64,000 bases of DNA from Serinus canaria (taxonomy: Eukaryota; Chordata; Aves; Passeriformes; Fringillidae), in contig NC_066343.1 of the NCBI RefSeq assembly GCF_022539315.1, forward strand, positions 44,337,433 through 44,401,432, given 5' to 3'. The notes beneath the pieces were generated by a model, which was given only the letters and a program-made list of their open reading frames with translations, did no database searches and was not told the DNA's origin. Positions 10,401-22,400 of this stretch are shown piece after piece. Made by a program: the position numbers and the translations under genes. Within the stretch, counting starts at the first letter, position 1; each line of letters starts with the position of its first letter.

Positions 10401-13400
10401 ATGTCTGATGACCCTTGCAGTGAAGAAATGTTTCCTAATAACCAATCTAAACCTTCTTTGGTGCAATCTGAGGCCATTTCCTCTCACCCTATATCTTGTT
10501 ACCCATGAGAACTGACCCCTTACCTGGCTACACCCTCCTCACCCTCCGATCAGATAGCTGTAGAGAGTGATAATGTCTCCCTTGAGCCCCCTTTTCTCCC
10601 TCAGCCACCCTTCAAGAACTCAATAAAGATTATCCCTATTTATTCTAAATGGGAAAACCATGGACAACCAAGCACTCTTCATCATCAGACCAGTCTGGGG
10701 ATGCTCATTTATACCCAGAGGTGTCTTTGAGTTATTGACTCTAGGCTGCCAAAACACAGGAAAAGCAGACACTTTTTTCCAAAGTCAGGATTTCTCAGAT
10801 GACCTGCATGAAGGCAGTAGTAGGAATGTGTTACATTCAGACTCTTTGATTCACTTCTATCTCTTAGTGTTACCCTCTCTGCTGCTGGCACAAAATGGGA
10901 AGGGGTGGCTGATACACCTGATGATCTTGTTGCCAGCCAGAAGGATCTTAACAATCCAGAGAAATGGGCCAACAAGAACTTGGTGAGGCTGAGCAAGGAG
11001 AAGTGCAAGGTCTTGCCCCTGGGGATACACAAACTGATGTTCCACGGTATGCCGAGGGCCACTCAGCTGGAGAGCAGCAAGGCAAAAAGGACCCAGGGAT
11101 CCTGGCAGATCCCAAATCGATCATGAGGCAACAATGTGTCCTTGCAGCAAAGACAGCCAATGGAGCAGATGGGATCCTGTGCTGCATTAGATAAAATACC
11201 ACCAGCAGGTCAAGGAAGGCGACCCTTCAGTTCTCTTCAGCACTAGTGAAGCCATACCTAAAGGCCTGTCTTCAGTTCTTGGCTGCTCAGTATAAGAGAG
11301 GCATGGACATACTGGAGAGAGAGTCGTACAGGGGCCATGAAGATGATGGGAATGCAGCATCTCTCCTAAAAGCAGTGGCTGAGAGAGGCGTGAGTTAGAA
11401 TCCTGAAGAGAAAGCTCAGGTCGGGGAATCTCATTAACATACATGATACCTCTAGGGAGGGTGTAAAGAGGGTGGAGCCAGGCTCATTTTACAGTCCAAG
11501 TGACAGGATTAGAGTCAATAAGCACAAACTGAAACACATGCAGCTCCCTCTGAACCTCAAGAAACACTTCTTTACTGACACAGGGGACTGAACACTGACA
11601 GAGATTGTCCAAGGACAACCTCCATCCTTTGAGATACACAAAAAACATCAGGAGATGGTCAAGGACAGCTGGCTGTAGATGGCCTTGCTTGAGCAGAGGG
11701 AGCAGAGCAGATGACCTCCACAAGTCCTTTTCAATGTCAACCATTCTATATGTGACATATTATTACATGTCATATGATGTATAATCGAAATTATTCAATT
11801 TCAGTATTTATCAAGAGATGACTTGTTTTGCTCATATCCAGAGAATATGTAGCAACTTTGGGAGAGAAGAATAATCTTCATCCCTACATTTGATTAGCAT
11901 AAACTTGCAAACAACAAAGCACAGTGGGAGAGCCTAGTTTATTACTATTAGTGGGATTAAGCCATTACCTCTGGTGTTTCATAATACAGCTCAAAATAAA
12001 ATTAGTTCACAGGAATATATCTGTGCAAAATTCAATGCTTGAGTTTCATTTCCTAGCAGTAGCAATGATGATGCTTTTCTTGATATTGCACAAAACAGAT
12101 CATCTTGGTAATGCTGCTATGAAGTATTTACTTACAGTGCAACCAACAGGCAGAACCAATGCAGCTGAATTTAGTGCTGAAGAAAAAACAATGAAACAAA
12201 ACTCTGCCTCCCCTTCTATGTTTTCAGGACTCCTATACATGTAGAGGGTTCCACATAGAAAGTTTTACCTTGCTGATGTGCTCTGGTGCTTGATCTGGCT
12301 GACTGCTGAACTCACCACCTATCTGGAGGTCACTGACACAGGAAATCGAGTCTCTCAGCTCAGTGAGATTCTGGCTGCCCAGTACAAGGACTGTTTGGTA
12401 GGGTTTGTGATCTTTATGCTACAAAGAAAACAGAATACAAACTCCAGATAAATTATAACTTCTCACCATCAGCACTGCTCTTCATTTGACAGCTTAAGGT
12501 CATTACTGGCAGCATCTGACACATCACTTCTCTCAACAGCATCTTGCCACAGCTTATCCTAAGACTGATATTTAATAGTTTTATTCAGGAACTCAAACGT
12601 TACGTTCTCCATCAGAAAGTGCAGAAAAGACAAAGTCTGAGCTCACTTATCCCAAATCATGAAAAAGTACTTTAGTTTTCATGTATTTATTTCAAGTTTT
12701 GAGCTTTCTGTAAAATAAATTAAATACTGATTAATTATTGTAAAAGTTTTGTTATGTAAACCACTAACTGAATGAAAGCCAGATTCTGGAATAGCCTTAA
12801 GAAATTATCAGAGTTTTGAAGAGTTTACCACATTTCATCAGTAGACTCACTATTTTAACTGCTTGGGAGAGCAAGATATTATCTGAATAGGAAAGAATCA
12901 GAATACAACCCAGAGAATTTCATACCAACCTTCTGAAATATAACAGGATAAAAGATGTTCAGAGTTAAAAGTAGTTCTCCCTCCTCAATTAGATCTGTTG
13001 GATTGTCTGGCCTCTTTCCACTTGCATGGGACTCCTGGAAAAACATAAACACACACACACACACATATATATATTATACTGGCAACCATATACATACATG
13101 TATATATTTACACATGTATAATAAACACATATAAAAATAAATACATCTATATACACAGACATTTAATAAACACATATAATAAACATAAAAAAAAACAGCC
13201 TGAGAAATGCTGATGAACACTAATTCATTTCGGAATGTGAACTTCAACTTTGAATGTGAACTGTGTAGCCTTCTGGATTGAAAACAGCCTACTTTCTCCA
13301 AGGTGAAAAGGTGAGAAACTGCTCCAATTACCGACTGCAAGGATGTTCCTTCATTTCTCAGAATTCTTGCAAGATAGCTGGCTGCTCCTGGGCTTTTGAG

Positions 13401-16400
13401 AGGCCCCACATAAAGGAATTAGAGGCTGCTGTCATTTTGTCCCCATGAAACCCAGCTGCTACCAACTTTAACCACTTAACCCTGTGAAATGCTCTTTGAA
13501 TGCTTTCATATGTAAAGGGGGACTGCAACCTTAAGTTCCAGATTAGTCTTTGGGAAACATTAATCTAGAAAATATACACAGAATTAAATATATGAAAATT
13601 ACAGTCAGTGCAACACTTCCTCTTATCAGGGAAGCTAGACATAGCTGGAGGCCACAATTTCTCCAAAACTGAACCCCAAACCAGGCACTGCCCTTGCCAC
13701 AGTACTGTATTTTAGAAAAGAAGTAAATGATCCCTACATTTTCATCCTGCTTTGTGTTTAAGACACAGCCCAGCTGTGAAAATGAGGGAAGGTACTTTTC
13801 TGCGGCCATTTCCTCCTCTTCCAATAAATCAAGAGTGTGTTCCTACACAAACACCTCCCACCAGCATGGAGTATTCCTCAGACTTAGTAACAGGAACTTG
13901 TACTTGTATGAGACTCAGAGATACTCGTGCCCTCTGCCTCACATCTGCCTTCTTCATGTGACACATTCCGAACTCATGTTTCGCTGCTCTCCTCCTGTAC
14001 GAAGGCATCATGGTCCTAACCACAGAATCAAAGCTCTGACACAGCTTGCTTAAAGAATGCAATAAATGACCATGTGCTCGTTCTTTCAATGCATGCAGCA
14101 GTATTCATTGAAACCTTTTATGAAGGTTTCTGTTGCTAATATTTTCTCAGATATTTCCTAGACTAAGAGCCCAGCAGAGTAGTTGCATCATGTTGTTTAC
14201 ATAATGTGCCTGGATCTCTGAACAGCTGAAACATGATAACTCACCACAGACCAGGAAATCTCAAGGGGAAAAACAGGTCTAATGGTCACATGAGGTTGTT
14301 CCCTCACTACACTTCTGTCCCTAATTTTTACATCAATTCATGGCTTGCTAAAGCCATGGACTTCAGGACTTCAGTGTCCCTGAAAGAGTTCAAAGAATGT
14401 GTATATGTGGTGCTTAGGAACACAGTTTAGTGGTGGATCTGGCAATATTAAGGTAATGGTTGGGCTCAATGATCAGAGGTTGAAAAGGTCTTTTAAGCTT
14501 AATCGTTCTATCAACATTCATGAAATGAGGTTTTGTTGTTTAGGACTTCAAGAAGAAATCATTAAAAGACCCCAAACTTATCAAGCACAGTTAAAAAATT
14601 CCAATAAGGCTTTTCAGGGGCTGATGACTACATTCTTGGTTCCTGGCAGTTTAGAATGGCTGAAAAACTTGGTTTACAAAGCTCAGAATTAGGAATTTAC
14701 CACCACTGTGCTGCTACTGTTTTCTTCTTGCAGCCCTACTGAAAGTAGCTCACAATCATTCACACACTGAAGCTTAGTTTCCAGCACTGGACTCCAGAAA
14801 CAAAACATTACACATTTTGTCTAGCTCTATGCCTAGCTGTAAGTTCACAGCTTAAAAAACAGTCATATAGTGGTAATGAGATGGAGTTCCTCCTTAACTA
14901 CATCCAGTACTAACAGACTTCCTGTCCTATCTTTCTATAAAATGTCTTTATCTTTAATCATTACCAGCAAACTTTTATCTGCAAACATTTACACTCTACA
15001 TTTCATAGTGGTGAATAAAAAAGCAACCAGAAGTTGGATTTTGGCTATGTTGAGAGCCTTTAAGATGAGAGATAACTTACCATCTCAAAGGTAAGAGTTT
15101 CTTGTCTGCAAGCCCGATCCACAATAATTGTTTCTTCTCTCCTCTCTAAGGCCTTCTTCCTCATTCTGAGGGGCAGCAACACAAGACAAAATTTCATTTA
15201 ACAATTTCCATATAGAATTTCAAGCATTTAATATTTTTAAATGACACAACTACTACAGAGCAGCTTTCAAAGAGCAGGATTCTTGTCTGTCTTAGTGGGA
15301 CAGATTAACTTAAAATACTCATCTCCTGACTCTCATAAAACCTGAGAGTGCACAGGCCAGCTTGTGGATTTCAGCTAGTGGGTTTTTTCCCCCTCATGTG
15401 CAAATGACAGGCTGCTTGTGAGCAATTTTACACTCACAACAAAAAATGGTAAAATTTTTGAAGAGGTCATCCTAGGATAAAACACTTTGTAACTTTTAAA
15501 GAAACTGTCCCAACAATTCTTTCCACTTCAAAAAAACTGAATTCATGTTCAAGCAAAACAGGAGGAAAGAAACAACCCACAAGTATTCTTTCTCAGCCCC
15601 ATAGGATAGACACTTTAGAAAACCAAAACACAAACATTCATTATCAGTTGTAGAAGAAAGAGTACCATAAGTAGAATACCTACTAAAAGACATGTATTTA
15701 ACTACTACATGAACACCCAATCCTTAACATCCAGGATAAGCTTACTTATCCTCCAGACCTCCACAAGGGTTTTCAGTAACCATCACTGATCACATTTCTA
15801 AACACATTTCTTTACATTACATACAGCAAAGGCCTGAACTGGCCAAGTTTGCCAGCTGATAGAAACCTTACGTATATTGGATTTTCCTCTGAAATGTGAG
15901 TGTTGTATCAATAAATTCCAGTAACAAAACAAAACTCAACAAAACAGAATGGGCTCATATAAAGAGATTATCTGAATACAGCATCAGTACTTACAGTCTG
16001 GCTGTTACAGAGTGATTGAGAGTTACTAGAGGTATGAGATAGGGTTCTTTGCAGGAACCTCCCACACATGATCATAAGAAGGCCTCTGCACTCTCCAAAC
16101 TTAGGCACTACTTCAAAAGCACCTAGGTCCAGAAATCCTTCTCCAATAAGAAAGAAGGCATATTCTGTATATCTTACTAAAAAAGTTCCCAAGCAACATT
16201 CAGAAGACTCATACCAATGATGCCATCATAAGCTGGTGTTTCCTCCCTTACAGTATTTTTGTAGGGTGCTTCAGAAAGTGTTGCCTGTAAAGGGAACAAG
16301 CAGCCAGCCATACTTCCATGCTGATTTTCAGCCCCACCCCAAATAAGGGTACTGTGAGAGCACTGAAACAGCATACCGAAGAGTGAGCAGACTGCTATCT

Positions 16401-19400
16401 TCAGGAATAACATCTGGGTCTTCTTCTTTTTCAGAAGACATTAACATATCAATGCTAGAACAATAAAAAAATAACAGATAGAATCACAGAATCATAGAAC
16501 AGTTTGGGCTGGAAGGGACCTTAAAAGATCATCTTGTTCCATTCCCCTCCAGCAGCACTGGGGCACCTTTCACTGTACCAGGCTGCTCAAGGGCACATCC
16601 AACCTGGTCTTAACACTTCCAGGAATGGAGCATCCACAAACTCTCTGGGCAACCTGTTCCAGTGCCTCACCACTCCATACAGTAAACAATTTCTACCTGA
16701 TATCAAATTAAAATCTGGAGCTATCCTCTTTGGACACAGCAGTGATTTCTCACAGTCTGTATAGAAGCATGAGAGGCAGGAACCTGGAGGTGGTTTCACC
16801 ACCTGGTCCCATTTGTGAGTTCCCATTTTAGGTTGTGCACTGCAGCACACCAGATTCAGAGGAATCATCATATGTACATCCCCTGCTCTGCAGTCCTTCC
16901 CAGAAGCATATTGCATTAATCACAATAGAATTTTATTCAGCTTAAAAATAGTCTGAGGAAAAAAAAATATTTAAAATAGAGAACTGCTTTGAATCAGACT
17001 TGATTGCTTTTGTCTCTCCACTTTTGCAAACTATATAAAGGCAGGGATTACTCCAGTGCCTAAGTCCACCTGCAGTTTGAATCCCAGCAAACTCTTGTGC
17101 AAACCCATCTCTTTATGGGACAAAACTACCACTGGTGAAGTCCAGAAAAACCTTTTGGACTGTACCCTTTATCCTCAATAACATTTATGGTTTCATTATA
17201 TTCTTTTTCATTATAATCTTATAACATGCCCCCATGTCAGCAATAATATCACTACAGTAATGAATAACCTCTGGAGAGGAACTGCATAGGAATACAAAGT
17301 AATTGAGAAATAGAAATCTGGAATCAGTTGTTACCAGCTGACAATAAGCAAAAGTCAGAGACAAAATTTTAATTGTGGTGGATGGCTTTGTTCTGATGAG
17401 CCAATAAAGTCATTTGGTTTTGACAGTAATATAAATTTACTATTGTTTAGTTACTTACCATTCAGCAACATACAAAATTTTAAACTTTGTTTCACAGTTT
17501 TCATCTCAAATAGAATTTTTTTTTTTAATTACTGAGAAAATGGGATTCTTTCAGAAGCACCATTTTAAAAGGAACTTTGCAGTAATGAGCCACAACCTCC
17601 TGGAAACAGAATGGAACTTATCCTTAGATTCCCACTTGAGGAAGTGGAGGCAGAGACAACCAAGTTAATCTCCTGTCAAATGCAGACTGAAACACAGCTG
17701 AGAAATAGTAATCTAACTAACAGAAAGGTGGAGAACAGCAGTTTGGAGAAGACAGTTCAATCTTTTAGATGGGGCTGTTTTCCAGGCAGCATAGCGCTGT
17801 GTTATGAACAACCACGTAACCAAGTAAAGGATATCCCCTGACAGACAAATCAACTTACAACTGAGCCTTTCTGTAAAACTGACATGACCAAATTATTTAT
17901 CCAAAGTCTCCCGGCACATGGATCAGTGATCCTAGACACCAAAGAGCCCAAGTCACCTGAATATGTATAATATTCATATAAATATACCATTTTGAGGAAA
18001 TTACTTTGCCTTCAGTTTTTTAAACATCACAGGAATTATATGTAGGATCTGAAAATGTTTATTACCTACCATTGAGAAGTTTCACTTGCATCAAAGGTGA
18101 CAGTTTCCCATTTCCCTTCTGTGCCAGAGCCCATCAACAGTCTGTCAGAACCCTCCAATATTTGTGCTTTTCTTTCTTCCCATAGCCCTAGGTGGGATCT
18201 CTGGCTTTGCTATCCACACCATGACCATTAACTGCCTGTTTCAGGGAAAAAACTAATATCCTCGGAAAAGCTGCTACAAAGAGACACCATGTAAAATAAC
18301 TGACATTAAAATTCCTTCCTCTTTTTCCTTGTGAGGACTGAAAGTTAGCTAGTGTAGAGGGATACTGACATTGAAGCCCTGACAAGTTCCATTGAACGTT
18401 GCAAGCACTGGTACTCACTCCTGAAAAGTCAGAAACCCTCAATTCCTAAAGCAAATGCAGAGCATCTTTTTTAGTATGAAAAATCCATCCTATAGTTGAT
18501 TACATATGTCATTGTATCACATGCACTGAAGTCTCAAAAGGCTTTGCTGTGTGGCCATAAACACAGGCCATGCCGGAGCTCCCTCCTTCCACTGCTGCCA
18601 GTGGAACCATGTAAGCAATACTTGGTCCATTGTCCTGAGGAAGCCAGGCTTTACAAACAGGAATTATATGATCATCCCCTCAGAAATTAAGGCTAAGTAA
18701 GACATCTAAGACATGGAGGTGTGTGCAATACAGAGTTTTCACTAGGAACACTTCACTCCTGACTGCTGCAAGCTTGGGATCCTACTGTGTCCCCACAGAG
18801 ACTATTCCCTGTATGCACAACAAGTTCACTTAGTGCACACAGTTACAGAGAGGGGAACACACTGCCCATGCTGCTTAATGGAAACCAAGGTGAGGTGCAG
18901 GACAATAATGAAGAACAATAGTTGAAAGTGTCTCTTGAAAAAAGTCAAATACCAAGTGTTATATAAATTTGTGTCCCCTACAAAGATATTTTGAGGTGAT
19001 CAGAAATAAAAAGGCCAAAGAGAACTCTCTGGAAATGTAGACTTGGAAGCAGAAGTATTCTAAGTCTCTGACTTTAATTTTCCAGATATTCTAGCAGTGC
19101 AACAAGTTTTCCCTTTTAGAAATTCAAAAATATTTTAGTATTTAGCCTGATACTTTATAATAAGCACTTACAGTGTTCATATTACTCTTTATATTGCACA
19201 TATTTTAAAGGTAGTACTTTCATCACCTTTGAGACACTAATACCACAAGACACTAAATACTAATGCATTAAGACGTTAATGCTAGCTTAATGCAGCTTTA
19301 TAACACGTCCCAAGAGATATTTACAACTACCCCTTCTAATAAAACAAGAGGGTGATTTAGGGCTGAAGTTGAATGAGGTACCTGCAAGCCTTACCTCTCC

Positions 19401-22400
19401 TGACCTACCTAAAACCCAGAGTGATTTGAGGCTTAGCCTGCCCTATACATGCAAGAAACACATCCCACAGAAGACAAAACAGAATAACATAACTCAGCAT
19501 CTCCAACATTCAGGCACTTAAGCACCAATCATTAATACCAAGGTAAACTTCTTTGCTCATAGACTCCTGAAGCATTTGAACAAAACCTAGAATTTTACTC
19601 TTTTGACAGCTAGGTTATTTAAGAGAATTACTGATGGAATCTTCCAGATAAAAGACACAATTTTACATCTGTTTAAGATCTGATGAAAACAAGAACAATC
19701 TCTCTAATGATTATCAGCATACCACTTGAGCAATATGCAAGGCATTCTTACTGAGTCAAATGCAAGTGAGGGAAGACACAAATTTTTTCCTGGATTCTGT
19801 TTGCAGAAATGTATTACAGGAAGAAAATAGAATAAAATAATAATAATAAAACAAAAAAAGCAAAATAACAACAAAAAAGGAACCAACAAATAACCAAAAA
19901 AAGCCAACAAAACAGACAAAAAATTAAAAAACCAAAACAAAGCAAGACCAAAAAAACCCCAAAAAACAAAAGCAATAAAAAACCCCAATCCAACAAGCCC
20001 CAAAACAAAACCAACAATAAAAAACCAAAACCAAAACAAAACAAACCAACCAAACCAACAAAACCAAAAAACCCCAAACCAACTAAACAAAAAAACCACT
20101 GCAATAACTACATTGCACTGGGGTGCTCAAAGAGTAAATAGCATTTAAACATGATACCATCTCTCCTCAGCAGAAGACTCTGCATTGTCAGGAGTACTTA
20201 AATGTAACTATGTCATCACTATGAAAAAGATTTTAATGCTGGATAGTGAAAAACTTCATCCTTAATCAATGAAAGATTATCTTAACCGGACACTATTTTA
20301 AAAATAGATGTAGGAGTATCCATATCTTCCTATCTCTCTTCTACCCAAAGAAAACCTACTTAATTTGTCAGAAGTATTCTTAGAAGTAGAGTCAGAAAAA
20401 TCTGTGTTTATATCCATTATGTTTCATTTCAGCACTTATAAAGTTATATTTACACCAGTAATAAATGATCCCAGGATATCACAGAACAGATCTTGGTGTA
20501 GCCGAGTTCTCATCTCTCCTCAAGAAAGGAGTATGAGCAGCTCAGAGCAGGTGAGTGAAAGTGATCAGAAGTATCGATTTGAGGTTGGGAAATGTTAAGG
20601 AGAGACTCAAGAGGCTAGGGCCATTCAATTTAAAAGCAAAAGCACATGGAGATTACAGATTGGGATTTCTAGTCTGAACAGAGGAAAGGTCACACCAGGA
20701 TGTGCAGCTTTAGCTTAATTCTTCTGCAAAGCAAACGAAAGGCTGTCAGATGATCAGTTCTCTCTCCTTCGTTGATCATCAGTCTTTCTTCTCTTTCCTT
20801 TCCGAAACGACCACTGTTCACAGTACACTTGGCCTCAAGCAGACAGCACTGCTCTGTAACACCAGCAAACAGCACACAGCAAGTGAAATGCAGCAGGTGT
20901 AAACTGAAGAAAGCAGAACAGAAGAAAAAAAGCAGAAGGAATGTGGAGAAAAAATAAACCACAGGAAAAACACCTTGGAACTCAAATGAAAACAGCAAAA
21001 GACATGTTCAGGCAACAGAGTTGCCACAGAGGCACAGCACAGGAGCAATCAGGGATCATCTAGACTGGAACAGCTTACAGAATAATTGTCACAATTTCTG
21101 CCACTCCAGAATACTTTTTTTTTCCTTTAAACCAATATCATCCTCTAGGTGTACTAAGTCTAGTAATGGCAAAAATTTATGCTAGTCACCAGAAGGGTGA
21201 CAGATGAAGCACAAACCTATCAGATAGGATCAGAACTCTGGCATGTCTTCCTTACCGATAGACTACAGGAAAATTACTAACTGTGATGCTTTCTACAGGA
21301 ATTACTGCCTAAAATCAGGCCTTTTCTACAGGGGAAGGACAATTCTCACTGTCCACGTGACCTGAAAGCCTTCCAGCCGTAGCGTGTTAGATTTGCTGCT
21401 GCCACAACTTCCACAAAGTATTTACATACCTTTGACTTCACCACCAGCCCTAAGAAAAACAAGTCAGTGGAGGCTAAGGACCAAGAGACACTCAACAGGT
21501 ACTGTATGCAGCCAGCTACCTGAACTACTCTAAATGATGTCTTTAAGGGATTCAAACTAAAAGAATGTAGTATTAGGAAGAAGTTCTCTGCTGTGAGCAC
21601 GTAGAGGCACTGGAACAGGTTGCCCAGAGAAGCTGTGGTTGTCCATCCTTGGCAGCATTCAAGGCCAGGCTGGACAAGGCTTTGAGCAACCTGCTCTAGT
21701 GGAAGGTGTTCCTGCCCATGGCAGAGGGATTGGAACAAGATGATCTTCAAAGTCCCTTCCAACCCATTTTATGATTCTTTGTTAGTACAGATGCCTGGCT
21801 TATTTCTTCATGTAAAATGTATGTTTCATTGTACAACTGCGGTCTCCTAAAACCATTAAGACGTTTAAGTACTTAACCAGTAACACGTTGCTAAATGTTT
21901 ACCTATGTAACTTTAAGCAACAAACTCTTCAAATTCACGGATGTAACAAGGTTTCCACAACGGGAGCACTACCCTCCACAAAAACTGCCTTCACAGCATT
22001 TTCGGCCTGCAGATTTTGGTGACCAACTCTTCATCCGGGACTGCACTACAGGAGAAGGAGTATTCAGAACAAATAAGAAAGGGGCAAATTTAGATTGGGT
22101 ATTAGGAAGAAATTCTTTACTGTGAGTGTGGTGAGGCACTGGAAGAGGTTGTCCAGAGAAGTTGTGGATGCGGGAAGTCTGGCAGCGTTGAAGGCCAGGC
22201 TGGATGGAGCTCTAAGCTATCGGGTGTAGTGGAATGTGTCCCTGGACATGGCATGGGGCTATATGGCTTTTAGGTCCATTCCAGCCCTCTAACAGTCTGT
22301 GACTTTGTATTTACTAGGGAAATAGAAGCAAACGCGCGCCGCAGGCCCGGAAGAGGCCGCTCTGAAGCGGCTTTGCCCGAGCACCTTCCGCCTCTCCCAA

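Larger units (their letters stand above)
8800..12268 (-). other. SNAPC3 intron 5, rich in retroelement pieces
   Basis: 3469 bp. It holds three CR1 fragments (about 9360-9555 plus, 10258-10650 minus, 10895-11752 plus) and an ERVL-type LTR fragment (about 9865-10255). Nearly half the intron is retroelement-derived. The rest is unremarkable AT-rich sequence. Confidence 0.75.
13035..15080 (-). other. SNAPC3 intron 3
   Basis: 2046 bp. It holds a short CA/TA microsatellite (13048-13076, AT-rich to about 13180) close to exon 4 and a CR1 3' tail at about 14362-14515. The remainder shows nothing recognisable. Confidence 0.75.

Noticed and set aside
19704..20104. Long minus-strand frames rich in F, L, W and G, resembling a membrane protein
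   Set aside because: Produced by the A/C-rich low-complexity tract; several frames give the same hydrophobic pattern and there is no conserved motif.
20460..20700. Possible CR1 fragment (a block near 20600 is faintly like the ORF2 end)
   Set aside because: Similarity is too short and out of order to support the call.
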